Source: Mesorhizobium sp. M4B.F.Ca.ET.203.01.1.1
GTDB taxonomy: Bacteria > Pseudomonadota > Alphaproteobacteria > Rhizobiales > Rhizobiaceae
Assembly: GCF_004791025.1 (NCBI RefSeq)
Contig: NZ_SRUO01000002.1
Span: 124,001-188,000 of the forward strand
Length of the DNA: 64,000 nucleotides
Reading direction: 5' to 3'
The notes under the pieces: generated by a model
Databases searched by the model: none
Told to the model about the DNA's origin: nothing
What the model saw: only the letters and a program-made list of their open reading frames with translations
Part shown: positions 26,337 to 34,913 of the stretch, piece after piece
Layout: each line of letters starts with the position of its first letter
How positions within the stretch are numbered: position 1 is the first letter of the stretch
Program-made: the position numbers and the translations under genes

Positions 26337-26831
26337 ATGAAAACCATATTGAAGAGAATAGCGCTCGGGCTGGCTGCTGCAATGCTGATGGTCGGCGATC
26401 GCGGAGCCCAGGCTGCGACGCTTGTCCAGATTTCGCTGTGGGACAAGGGCGCGGACGTGCAGATGCCGACGGGGATCGCCTATGCAGCGCCAGGACTCGA
26501 TCTCACCAAGGCGACCATGGGTATCAAGGCTTCGCCGGGTGCGGTGAAGGCCGGAGAGGTCACATTCAAGGTGACCAACGACTCCAAAGACACCGTTCAC
26601 GAAATGATAGTGATGTACCTCGCCGATCCCGGCAAGCCGCTTCCTTACCTCGAGGCCGAGAACAGGGTCGATGAAGACAGGGCTGGTGACAAGGGCGAGG
26701 TTTCTGAGCTCGATCCCGGCAAATCAGGCACATTGACCGTCGAACTGAAGGCAGGAAAATACCTGCTTATCTGCAACGTGCCTGGTCACTATGGCGCCGG
26801 CATGTGGGCCGAATTCACCGTCGATCCATAG
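26337..26831 (+). CDS. Secreted cupredoxin (blue copper) protein
   Basis: 164-residue protein with a signal peptide (MKTILKRIALGLAAAMLMVG, cleavage probably after AQA near residue 26). The C-terminal domain has the type 1 copper ligands His88 (DTVHEMIV), Cys146, His151 and Met156 (LLICNVPGHYGAGMW). It probably carries electrons or binds copper in the periplasm. AAGGAGG precedes the ATG at 26337. A decayed relative lies at 2460-2660. The partner enzyme is not visible in the window. Confidence 0.85.
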   Translation: MKTILKRIALGLAAAMLMVGDRGAQAATLVQISLWDKGADVQMPTGIAYAAPGLDLTKATMGIKASPGAVKAGEVTFKVTNDSKDTVHEMIVMYLADPGKPLPYLEAENRVDEDRAGDKGEVSELDPGKSGTLTVELKAGKYLLICNVPGHYGAGMWAEFTVDP

Positions 26832-26889
26832 GCCCTGAAGAAACGGCCCCTGTGGGGGGCAGAAATGTCCCGGTTTGCGGATCGCCATG

Positions 26890-27480
26890 CTATAGCCCTC
26901 GCTCCCCTAGCTTGCGCATCTGCCCGATCCATCTTGCTCTGGTCCTGTCGCTGGCGCCCGCGACCATCCCGAACAGGGTCTCCCGCACCGGTCTGATGCC
27001 GACAAAATGCAAGATGCTTCGCCGCATGCCGGCGATGCCGTGGCTGAAGAACCAAAGCCGGTAGAGAGCGGATGGCATGCCCATCGTTGCCACCACGCGA
27101 GCGGAGCGACCACGAAGCAACGTCCTGGCAAAGCCGCCGCCCTTGTCCGGGTAAGCAAAGGCGGTCCCCGGCCGCATGACCTGTTCCAGAAATGCCTTGA
27201 GCAAAGCCGGCATGGTCCCGAGCCAGAGTGGGAAGACAAACACGATATGCTCCGCCCAGACAATCGCTTCAGCGGCATGCTGGAGGCTGTTGGGGACGGC
27301 GCCGTGTTCGAATTCCTGCATTGTCCGCAGCACTGGAAAATCAATTGCCGCGATATCGATCCGGCGGACGCTGTGCTGTGCCTGCTCCGCCCCCTCGGCG
27401 TAGGCCTGCGCAAGAGAGCGACAGAGCCGGTCGGGGGATGGGTCGGGATGACCGACCACAATGAGGATGCGACGCGACAT
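26890..27480 (-). CDS. Flavodoxin-fold NAD(P)H:quinone reductase
   Basis: 196-residue protein of the flavodoxin-like NAD(P)H dehydrogenase family (KefF/MdaB-like). ILIVVGHPDPSPDRLCRSLA at the N terminus is the FMN phosphate loop, and HIVFVFPLWLGTMPALLKAF with GTAFAYPDKGG are the other family blocks. It should reduce quinones by two electrons. The start is ATG 27480 (MSRRILIVVGHP). The gene lies 32 bp behind the 128-residue gene and probably shares its FixK box. Confidence 0.85.
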   Translation of the reverse strand: MSRRILIVVGHPDPSPDRLCRSLAQAYAEGAEQAQHSVRRIDIAAIDFPVLRTMQEFEHGAVPNSLQHAAEAIVWAEHIVFVFPLWLGTMPALLKAFLEQVMRPGTAFAYPDKGGGFARTLLRGRSARVVATMGMPSALYRLWFFSHGIAGMRRSILHFVGIRPVRETLFGMVAGASDRTRARWIGQMRKLGERGL

Positions 27481-27512
27481 GGTCTGCACCTGGGAAGCCT
27501 GGCGTGGCGGTG

Positions 27513-27899
27513 TTACGGGCGCTCGACCCTTGCCACCTTGTAGGTGTGCATGGCTCCGTTGCGTTCGATCGAAACATATTCGCCTGTCACGAAGCGTTCG
27601 TCGCCAAGATGAAAACCGGTCTCGTCATCGCGATCGCCTTCGGCATAGTCGAAATACCATTGCCCGCCCGGCTTGCGGCGGAGGCGGCCGATCAAGTCGT
27701 CCTCGCCAGTGCAAAAACGGCGCACGCGGCAGGCGGCCCGGTGCGATTTCCATTCTTCCGCGTCAATCCTGCCTTCGCTGGTTAAGGGAGCAAGTACATC
27801 ATAGCCTTCCTCGCGATCCCCTTCCGGGTGACCCTTCTCGCGAGCAAGCAGCAACCGCACATGGCGGAATTTCGGGGTGAGGTCCTGCAAACTGGTCAT
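27513..27899 (-). CDS. Conserved protein of unknown function
   Basis: 128-residue soluble protein that I do not assign to a named family. It is rich in charged residues and has no signal peptide. Visible blocks are HVRLLLAREKGHPEGDREEG, a central CRVRRFCTGEDDLIGRLRRK with two cysteines, and QWYFDYAEGDRDDETGFHLG. AAGGAG precedes the ATG at 27899. A FixK box ends 47 bp upstream, and a quinone reductase follows. Low-oxygen induction is the only functional clue. Confidence 0.7.
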   Translation of the reverse strand: MTSLQDLTPKFRHVRLLLAREKGHPEGDREEGYDVLAPLTSEGRIDAEEWKSHRAACRVRRFCTGEDDLIGRLRRKPGGQWYFDYAEGDRDDETGFHLGDERFVTGEYVSIERNGAMHTYKVARVERP

Positions 27900-27946
27900 C
27901 GCGAACTCCTTTGATGTGATCCATAGCGCGGCCACGGGTGCCAGCC

Positions 27947-27960
27947 TTGATCCGTGTCAA
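27947..27960. promoter_or_regulatory. FixK/FNR-type box
   Basis: TTGATCCGTGTCAA, 47 bp before the start at 27899 (minus strand). Confidence 0.75.
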
Positions 27961-27973
27961 AGGAGAGTTCTCG

Positions 27974-29218
27974 TTAGGGCACAAGCATGGTGAAACAGCC
28001 TGCTGCCGCTGCGACCAGCGTGATGCCAGCCAGAGGCAGCCAGAACCTCACTGGACCAGCAAATGCCGCCAGCGACAGGCGGCCGATCGCGTTTGCAGTG
28101 AGTGCTGTCAGCACCGCCAGGCCGACGGCTTCAACGGAGACCGAATGCTTCACCAAACGCAATGCGCTCAGCACTGAAACGTCGACATCGAACATTCCCG
28201 CAAGCGCTGAGCTCGCCAGCAACCCGTGTCCGCCGAACTGAGCTGCCAACGCGGCGCTTGCGGTCGAAACGATCGCGAAAAGCATGGCAAACAGCAGCAG
28301 CGGGCCCAGCTCAAATGGATTGCGCGCCGGGGTGCCCTTTTCTGGATCCCGGCCATGGTTGGTCAGCAGGAAAATTCCGCATAGGGCGAATGCGACCGAC
28401 GCGGCAAGGGCCGGCAAGCCGACCGTGGCCAATAGGCTTGGCTCGATGGCCAGAACTACAGTGCAAACGCGCAAAATCGAAACCATCGCGGCAAGCGAAG
28501 CCGCGCCCGCGAGCGGCAGAGGATTGGCGGCAGAAGCGGCACTGCGAGCAAGGGTCATGGTCACCGCGGTGGAGGAGACGACCGCACCGGCGAGCGAACT
28601 GACGAGCAGGCCGCGCGTACCACCGAGGACGCGGATGGCCACATAGCCGGCGAACGATATCGAGGCCATCAGCACTGTGAGGAACCAGACCTCCCAAGGG
28701 TTGAACCCACCCCATGGGTCCATCGTGCGATTTGGCAGCAACGGCAGAACGATCGCGGTCATCACCGCAAGCATCAAGGCCGAACGAAGTTCAATCCAGG
28801 TCAGACGCCGCAAGAGACCGTGCAGGATTTCGCGACTTGCAAGGACGGCCGCGAGAGCTGCCCCGCCAGCCGCCGCGGCCCGATAGTCACCGGCGACCGA
28901 AAGCGCACCAAGCGCGAAGACGCCTAGGCCGGCGATGACGCTCGTAACGCTGAAATCCTCGTCGTGGGCCGCCTCGCGTGCCTTGTACCAGGCGAAGATT
29001 GCCGCAAAGGCGATGAACCCGCCGACCAGAACGGATACAGCGCCAAGCGCGTTGGCCAGAGCTGTCACAATGCCGCCGAGTAGGCCTGATATGCCGAACG
29101 TCCGAATTCCGGCCGTCCGGCTGCGATCGGGTGCATCGCGCTCCCGCCAGCCGCGCTCCAATCCGACGAGTAGACCTATTGCCAAGGCGAGTCCGCGCCG
29201 GGCTATGAGCGTATCCAT
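27974..29218 (-). CDS. MgtC/DUF4010-family membrane protein
   Basis: 414-residue membrane protein. The first part, LALAIGLLVGLERGWRERD followed by GIRTFGISGLLGG, is the MgtC/SapB-like N-terminal block; the rest, with about ten helices, matches DUF4010 (LVSSLAGAVVSSTAVTMTLA and LLASSALAGMFDVDVSVLSA). Function unknown; MgtC relatives affect magnesium homeostasis and ATP synthase in other bacteria. The ATG at 29218 lies 13 bp after trxC, so it is the third gene of a P-type ATPase, trxC, DUF4010 operon. Confidence 0.85.
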   Translation of the reverse strand: MDTLIARRGLALAIGLLVGLERGWRERDAPDRSRTAGIRTFGISGLLGGIVTALANALGAVSVLVGGFIAFAAIFAWYKAREAAHDEDFSVTSVIAGLGVFALGALSVAGDYRAAAAGGAALAAVLASREILHGLLRRLTWIELRSALMLAVMTAIVLPLLPNRTMDPWGGFNPWEVWFLTVLMASISFAGYVAIRVLGGTRGLLVSSLAGAVVSSTAVTMTLARSAASAANPLPLAGAASLAAMVSILRVCTVVLAIEPSLLATVGLPALAASVAFALCGIFLLTNHGRDPEKGTPARNPFELGPLLLFAMLFAIVSTASAALAAQFGGHGLLASSALAGMFDVDVSVLSALRLVKHSVSVEAVGLAVLTALTANAIGRLSLAAFAGPVRFWLPLAGITLVAAAAGCFTMLVP

Positions 29219-29231
29219 GAGGTTGCGGCTC

Positions 29232-29681
29232 TCAGGCTGTGGCCATCGGCAGGTGGTCGCGAACCCACCTGACGATTTGCCTAGCACTCATCGCGCCGGA
29301 GACGCGCGCAACCTCTTGCCCGCCGTGGAACAGGATCATGGTCGGGATGCCGCGGATACCAAGCCTGGCAGCGACGGCTTGTTCCCTGTCCGAATTCAGC
29401 TTGATCAGCCGGACATGCGGCTCCAGTTCCTGCGCTGCCGCTTCATAGGCCGGTGCCATCATCTTGCACGGGCCGCACCAGGGTGCCCAGATATCGACGA
29501 CAACGGGCAGATTGCTTCGCGTGATCTGTCGATCAAAAACCTGGGCATCGACGTCCTCAGGATGACCAGAAAACAGCCTGTTCCCGCACTTTCCGCATTT
29601 CGCAGCCTTGGCATTGCAGATTGCCGGCAGGCGATTGACCCCGCCGCATTTGCTGCAAACCACCAAATCCTGCTGCGTCAT
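29232..29681 (-). CDS. trxC: Thioredoxin 2 with zinc-binding N terminus
   Basis: 149-residue thioredoxin of the TrxC type. Cys9/Cys12 and Cys29/Cys32 form the two CxxC pairs that bind zinc, and DIWAPWCGPCKMMAPAYE contains the active site Cys69 and Cys72. It should reduce cytoplasmic disulfides under oxidative stress. Start is taken as ATG 29681 (MTQQDLVVCS); ATG 29693 and 29711 are alternatives. It lies between the P1B ATPase and DUF4010 genes on one strand. Confidence 0.9.
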   Translation of the reverse strand: MTQQDLVVCSKCGGVNRLPAICNAKAAKCGKCGNRLFSGHPEDVDAQVFDRQITRSNLPVVVDIWAPWCGPCKMMAPAYEAAAQELEPHVRLIKLNSDREQAVAARLGIRGIPTMILFHGGQEVARVSGAMSARQIVRWVRDHLPMATA

Positions 29682-29714
29682 GGTGCTATCCATCCATCCG
29701 CTTCGTATCATCGG

Positions 29715-31568
29715 TCATCGGCGTCCGAGATGTCCATTGCCCAGGGCGCGTAGCGCATTCAGGATAACCGCCACGTCGATCCCCTCTTGCAGCAGTGCTC
29801 CGGCAACCGGAGTGATCTGTCCCATGGCCGCCGCTGCCATTGCCATCCCCGAAAGCGCCAGCCCGACGATGATGCTTTGCAGGGCAATCGTCCGTGTTCG
29901 CCGGGCAATCTCGACAGCCTCGGCGACTGGCTGCAGCCTGTCGGTCAAAACGACAATGTCTGCGGCTGCGGAAGAGGCGGTAGCGCCGCGGGCGCCCAAG
30001 GCGATGCCGACCGTTGCGGCGGCGAGGGCAGGGGCATCGTTGACGCCGTCGCCCACCATCATTGTCGGTGCCAGGGCCTTCTCGGCTTCGACCGTCGCAA
30101 CCTTTTTCGCCGGAGTTGCATCGGCGATGACGGCATCGAGGCCAAGCAATGCCGACACTCGCTCTGCCGCGGCGCCGTCATCGCCGGTGAGCATGACCAT
30201 ACGCTCGATGCCGGCGGAGCGGAGGGTGCCGAGCGCATCGCGAGCATCCGCACGCAGGGCATCTCCGAAGGTGAATACGCCGGCAAGGCGCCCGTCGAAC
30301 GCCACGAAGACCCTGAGCACGGGCTCGTTCCGGTATTGCTCCTCACCGCATAGCGTCCAGCGGGGCAGCGGCCTGCCGGCGAGCACCAGCATTCGCGATC
30401 CTGCAAGGACCGATACATTGCCAACCTGCCCTTTCAACCCCGCTCCGCGATATTCATGGACGCCATGCGGATGTGAAAGCATCAGCTGTCTGCCGCGGGC
30501 CGCGCGGATAATCGAGTCGGCGAGCACATGGTGCGAGGCCTGCTCCAACGATGCCAACGACTGCAGCAACTGGTCAGCTTCGTCGCCAGGTGCAACGTCG
30601 ATCTCGACGAGCTCGGCGCCACCGATGGTCAAGGTCCCGGTCTTGTCGAAAATCGCGGTGCGCGCCTGCGCGAGGGCTTCTAATGCCGCACTACCTTTCA
30701 TCAAGATGCCGGCACGCGCGGCGCGCGAAACGCCGCCAATGAAGGCGACAGGGGCAGCAAGGATGAGCGGACAAGGCGTCGCGACAACGAGAACCGCAAG
30801 CGCCCTGATCGGATCGCCGGATGCATACCATGCGGTACCCGAGACCAGTAGGGTGGCTGGCAACAGGAACAGGGCAAAGCGGTCGGCCATGCGGATGAAC
30901 GGCGCTTTCGCAGTCTGCGCCGTGGCGACCATGCGCACGATCGCCGCATAGGTACTCTGTTCAGCCAGAGCGGAAGCCCGCATGCTGAAGGGCTCGCCGG
31001 CATTGAGGGTGCCGCTGCGCAGCGCATCGCCGGCGCTTCGCCGTACCGGCAGCGGCTCTCCTGTTACCGCCGACTCGTCAACAGACGCCGAAGCATCGAG
31101 CAGGATCCCATCGACAGGCAACAATTCGCCGGTTCGCACCAGGAGTTCTTCGCCGACGGAAACCTGATCCACGGAGATCGTATCTGTACTTTGTGCCGAC
31201 TTTCGATGTGCGACGCGCGGCGCCCGGTCGGTCAGCGCCTTAAGGTTCCGCTCGGCCCGACCGCGGGCAAAATCCTCGAGCACTGTGCCGCCAGCATACA
31301 TTATCGCCACCACAACTGCGGCCAAGGGCTGGTCCAGGAGCAGTGCCGCGGACATTGAGACCAGCGCGATCGCATCGACACCGAAACGGCCGATCCAGAA
31401 GTCGCGCAAGATGGAAATGGCGAGAGCCACCACTACGGGCAAGGTCGCCACCGTCCAGACCGTGCCTGCCTCGATGGATCCAAAGCCGAATTGCCTGATC
31501 CATAACCCGATGGCCAGGCCCAGGATGGCGATGACCAGCAATGCGCGTCGCAGGGCGGACTCGTTCAT
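29715..31568 (-). CDS. Heavy-metal P1B-type ATPase with TPC motif
   Basis: 617-residue metal-exporting ATPase. The sixth helix carries ATPCPLILAAP (Thr264, Pro265, Cys266) in place of CPC or SPC, and Asp308 in IFDKTGTLT is phosphorylated. DESAVTGEPLPV and MVGDGVNDAPALAAATVGIA are also present. There is no N-terminal heavy-metal domain. The TPC motif is typical of the P1B-5 group, which includes the rhizobial Nia iron/nickel exporter, but the C-terminal haemerythrin domain of Nia is missing. Metal is therefore not certain; iron, nickel or cobalt are candidates. It heads an operon with trxC and DUF4010. Confidence 0.88.
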   Translation of the reverse strand: MNESALRRALLVIAILGLAIGLWIRQFGFGSIEAGTVWTVATLPVVVALAISILRDFWIGRFGVDAIALVSMSAALLLDQPLAAVVVAIMYAGGTVLEDFARGRAERNLKALTDRAPRVAHRKSAQSTDTISVDQVSVGEELLVRTGELLPVDGILLDASASVDESAVTGEPLPVRRSAGDALRSGTLNAGEPFSMRASALAEQSTYAAIVRMVATAQTAKAPFIRMADRFALFLLPATLLVSGTAWYASGDPIRALAVLVVATPCPLILAAPVAFIGGVSRAARAGILMKGSAALEALAQARTAIFDKTGTLTIGGAELVEIDVAPGDEADQLLQSLASLEQASHHVLADSIIRAARGRQLMLSHPHGVHEYRGAGLKGQVGNVSVLAGSRMLVLAGRPLPRWTLCGEEQYRNEPVLRVFVAFDGRLAGVFTFGDALRADARDALGTLRSAGIERMVMLTGDDGAAAERVSALLGLDAVIADATPAKKVATVEAEKALAPTMMVGDGVNDAPALAAATVGIALGARGATASSAAADIVVLTDRLQPVAEAVEIARRTRTIALQSIIVGLALSGMAMAAAAMGQITPVAGALLQEGIDVAVILNALRALGNGHLGRR

Positions 31569-31754
31569 GCGATGCTTTCCGATTTTATCTAAGGCACCGG
31601 AGGTCGCGAAGCCGGGTCTTCGTCTATCCGGTCTCGCTCGATCAACGGGGGAGCGCTGGCCACCAGGTTTCAGCGTGCCACCTCACGCGGATGCTGGCCC
31701 GCTCTGTCGCGATCATGTGGTGAAGCGCAGCCCTGTGCCGCCTCATGCAAACGA

Positions 31755-31931
31755 TTAGCCGCCGTCGTTTAACGGAAAGAAATGGACCACCTTTAACGTG
31801 ATCGGGACGTCGTAGCCCTCGATCAGGACCGTGGCCCACTGGTCACCTAGATCGTCCTGCCAGGTGTCGGTGACGCGGCACCTCACGGCCAGATCCATGC
31901 CGACCTCGATCTTGTCCGTTCTCTTCGCCAT
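31755..31931 (-). CDS. 58-residue protein under a FixK box
   Basis: Short gene that begins MAKRTDKIEVGMDLAVRCRV and ends at TAA 31755-31757. The protein is acidic and probably all-beta (DQWATVLIEGYDVPITLKVV). AAGGTG lies before the ATG at 31929-31931. A perfect FixK box ends 67 bp upstream, at the normal spacing, which supports that it is real. The P1B ATPase start lies 186 bp downstream and could share the transcript. No known family was recognised. Confidence 0.6.
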   Translation of the reverse strand: MAKRTDKIEVGMDLAVRCRVTDTWQDDLGDQWATVLIEGYDVPITLKVVHFFPLNDGG

Positions 31932-31998
31932 CACCTTATCCTTTCAGCGGTTCGTAGACGGCTTCCGCTGAACTCTATGCTTGCCGATCTTGTGGGCC

Positions 31999-32012
31999 TT
32001 GATTTTGGTCAA
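31999..32012. promoter_or_regulatory. FixK/FNR-type box
   Basis: TTGATTTTGGTCAA, 67 bp before the 58-residue minus-strand gene. The divergent acyl-CoA ligase gene begins 152 bp away on the other side. Confidence 0.75.
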
Positions 32013-32164
32013 CCGCCAGAGGTTTCGGTTTGCGCCGCGATCACCTTTCGCGCCCTGAGACGACCTGGTGCCAGTCGCATTGCGAGCAGTCGTCTGGGGC
32101 AACCGGCCGCGGCAGAACCCCCGCAGTTGAAAGCGACAACCGAAGGCGACTTTGATCCAACGCA

Positions 32165-34897
32165 ATGAACGGGCAAGATCGACCGGCAACTATCGCCACG
32201 AACGGAGAAACAGGGGTGACGATCCGAAATCTCGAACATGCTTTCGCCCCGAAGTCGGTTGCCGTGTTCGGCGCATCGGTGCACGACGGCTCTGTCGGTC
32301 GTGTCGTCTTCGACAACATCGTCAACGGCGGCTTCGAGGGCGAGATCTGGCCGGTCAATCCGAAATATTCGCAAGTGGCTGGGCGACGCTGCTATGCGAC
32401 AGCGGCCGAATTGCCGGGCGTTCCGGATCTGGGGGTAGTCGTCACGCCACCAGAGACGGTCCCCGGTATCGTGCGCGACCTCGGGGAGAAGGGGACACGA
32501 GCGGCAGTCGTCCTGACTGCGGGGCTTACGCGCGAAAACGGTTTGCGCCAGGCGATGCTTGATGCCGCCAGGCCCACACTCTTACGCATCATAGGGCCGA
32601 ATACGGTTGGTCTGATGCTCCCGCCCAAAAAGCTCAACGCCGGTTTCGCGCATATGGCAGCCAGACCCGGCAACATAGCCCTGTTGTCGCAATCCGGCGC
32701 CATTGCCACTTCGCTGATCGACTGGGCGGCGGACAACAATATCGGCTTCTCGCAAATCGTCTCGCTGGGCGACATGGCGGATGTCGATGTTGGAGATTGC
32801 CTCGACATGCTGGCTGGCGACGCGCGCACGAGGGCCATCGTTATGTATCTCGAAACCGTACCCAATCCGCGCAAGTTCATGTCTGCGGCACGGGCGGCCG
32901 CACGCATCAAGCCGGTCATCGCGATAAAGCCGGGTCGGCATGAGTTGGCGGCAAAGGCCGCGGCGACGCACACCGGCGCACTTTCAGGAGCCGATCGGGT
33001 AGTGGAGGCAGCTCTCCGGCGGGCGGGCATCTTGCGCGTGAAAGGTCTCGCTGAATTGTTCGATGCCGCTGAAACGATCGCCCGCTTCTCGCCTCTGGAA
33101 CGAGCCCGTGTCGGTATCGTCACCAACGGCGGTGGCGCAGGCGTGCTCGCCGTCGACCAACTCGTCGACGGCAATGGCGAGCTGGCCGAGCTTTCGCAGA
33201 CAACGATCGAGCGATTGAACGACGTGTTGCCGCGCACATGGTCGCACGCCAATCCGGTGGACATCGTCGGCGATGCGGCGCCCGAGCGCTACAAGGCTGC
33301 GGTCGAAGCCGTCGCGGCAGACCCTGGAACTGACGTCGTCCTGGTGATGAACTGCCCGACGGGACTTGGCTCGCCGCTCGCGGCGGCAGGTGCGGTGGCC
33401 GAACTTGCCAAGGCAGGCAGGATCTGCGGAAAGCCGGTATTGGGCTGCTGGCTGGGAGAACGCACGGCGCGCGAGGGCCGGCGTGTCCTGCAGGGTGCCG
33501 GAGTGGCCAGCTTCGAGACGCCTGCAGACGCCGCGATCGCCGTTTCCTACCTCAGCGACTGGTCGCAAGCTCAGCGGGCGCTGCTGCGCACGCCATCGAG
33601 CCGCCGCGAGGATACAGTCGGCGGCCGCGACACCGTGCTTGCCATATTCAGACAAGTGGCGAGCGAGCGACGGCGCATGCTGACGGAGCCGGAGGCCAAG
33701 GCCGTTATTTCCGCCTATGGCATTGCCGTGCCCGAGACGATCGTCGCCAGATCTCCTGCCGAGGTAGAGGCGGCTGCCAGACACCTGCTCAAAACGTCCG
33801 AACTTGTCGTCGTCAAGCTGTGGTCGAAGGCAATTTCGCATAAGTCGGACATTGGCGGGGTAGTGCTCAATATTGCCGCCGCCTCTGTCGCTAGGGACGC
33901 CGCAACCGCGATCCGGGCCCGGTTGCGCAAGCAGGCTCCGACAGCCACTGTTGAAGGCTATGCCATCCAGCCCATGGTGGTGCGAAGATACGCCCAGGAA
34001 CTCATCCTCGGCATGAGCCGGGATCCGATCTTCGGTCCGGTCATCCTGTTCGGCTCCGGCGGAGTGGCGGTCGAGGTGCTGGATGACACAGCGATCGCCT
34101 TGCCGCCACTCGACGATGTTCTCGCGGGCGACCTGATCGAACAGACGCGCATCAGCCGGCTGCTTGCCGGTTATCGCGGTCGCCAACCGGCCGATCGTGG
34201 GGCAATCATCGCCGCGCTCAACGGGCTGTCGCAAATGGTCGTCGATTTTCCATGTCTCGTCTCAATGGACATCAACCCGCTGCTGGCTGATGCCGACGGC
34301 GTGATCGCGCTCGATGCCCGCATCGAGATCGATCCAGAACGCGTGGAGCAGCCAGCGCCAAACCCGGCGCTCGCAATAAGGCCCTACCCATCAGGCTGGA
34401 GCAGGGATTTTTCCGCGGACGGCGCCCGCTATCATATCCGGCCGATAAAGCCGGCCGACATTGTGCTCTATCCCGAATTCCTGGCGAGGATTTCGCCGGA
34501 CGATCTGCGCCTGCGGTTCCTATCCCCGCGCAGGAACTTCCCGGACCAGATGCTCAAGCGGTTGACCCAACTCGACTATGACCGTGATATCGCTTTCGTC
34601 GCGCTGGAGGCGGGCACCGGCGCGCTGGCCGGGGTCGGCCGGCTTTCCTGCGATCCTGACCATAGGGTCGGAGAATATGCGTTGTTGGTCCGTACGGACC
34701 TGCAGGGCCACGGCCTTGGCTGGGAACTGCTCAGGCAGATCATCGACTATGCCAGGGCAGACAAGATCAACCGAATCGAAGGTATAATGCTTAGCGAAAA
34801 CAGCAAGATGTTGGCTATGTGTCGCGAATTCGGCTTCTCCATCGCGCACCACCCCGACCAGGCAGGCCTGTCGTTGGCAACCTTGGAGGTCGGCTGA
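32165..34897 (+). CDS. ADP-forming acyl-CoA ligase fused to a GNAT acetyltransferase
   Basis: 910-residue fusion. Residues about 25-150 form a CoA-binding Rossmann domain (SVAVFGASVHDGSVGRVVFD), followed by succinyl-CoA ligase-like domains with the phosphorylatable His269 (THTGALSGADRV), an ATP-grasp domain (about 495-725), and a GNAT domain (about 755-905, SPDDLRLRFLS, RTDLQGHGLGWELL). This is the layout of Pat/PatZ-type protein lysine acetyltransferases, in which the ligase-like part is often inactive; here the His and the TGALSG loop remain. It could make or use acetyl-CoA, or acetylate proteins. The small GNAT at 13674 is related to its C-terminal domain. The start at 32165 is the first in-frame ATG. 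Confidence 0.85.
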   Translation: MNGQDRPATIATNGETGVTIRNLEHAFAPKSVAVFGASVHDGSVGRVVFDNIVNGGFEGEIWPVNPKYSQVAGRRCYATAAELPGVPDLGVVVTPPETVPGIVRDLGEKGTRAAVVLTAGLTRENGLRQAMLDAARPTLLRIIGPNTVGLMLPPKKLNAGFAHMAARPGNIALLSQSGAIATSLIDWAADNNIGFSQIVSLGDMADVDVGDCLDMLAGDARTRAIVMYLETVPNPRKFMSAARAAARIKPVIAIKPGRHELAAKAAATHTGALSGADRVVEAALRRAGILRVKGLAELFDAAETIARFSPLERARVGIVTNGGGAGVLAVDQLVDGNGELAELSQTTIERLNDVLPRTWSHANPVDIVGDAAPERYKAAVEAVAADPGTDVVLVMNCPTGLGSPLAAAGAVAELAKAGRICGKPVLGCWLGERTAREGRRVLQGAGVASFETPADAAIAVSYLSDWSQAQRALLRTPSSRREDTVGGRDTVLAIFRQVASERRRMLTEPEAKAVISAYGIAVPETIVARSPAEVEAAARHLLKTSELVVVKLWSKAISHKSDIGGVVLNIAAASVARDAATAIRARLRKQAPTATVEGYAIQPMVVRRYAQELILGMSRDPIFGPVILFGSGGVAVEVLDDTAIALPPLDDVLAGDLIEQTRISRLLAGYRGRQPADRGAIIAALNGLSQMVVDFPCLVSMDINPLLADADGVIALDARIEIDPERVEQPAPNPALAIRPYPSGWSRDFSADGARYHIRPIKPADIVLYPEFLARISPDDLRLRFLSPRRNFPDQMLKRLTQLDYDRDIAFVALEAGTGALAGVGRLSCDPDHRVGEYALLVRTDLQGHGLGWELLRQIIDYARADKINRIEGIMLSENSKMLAMCREFGFSIAHHPDQAGLSLATLEVG

Positions 34898-34913
34898 ACG
34901 CGATAGCTTCTTC

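Noticed and set aside
32152..32165. TTGATCCAACGCAA, FixK-like
   Set aside because: One defined base differs and it overlaps the start codon of the ligase gene, which does not suit an activator site.
32984..34234. 416-codon minus-strand frame inside the acyl-CoA ligase fusion
   Set aside because: Antisense to a gene with intact CoA-binding, ATP-grasp and GNAT domains; no independent support.
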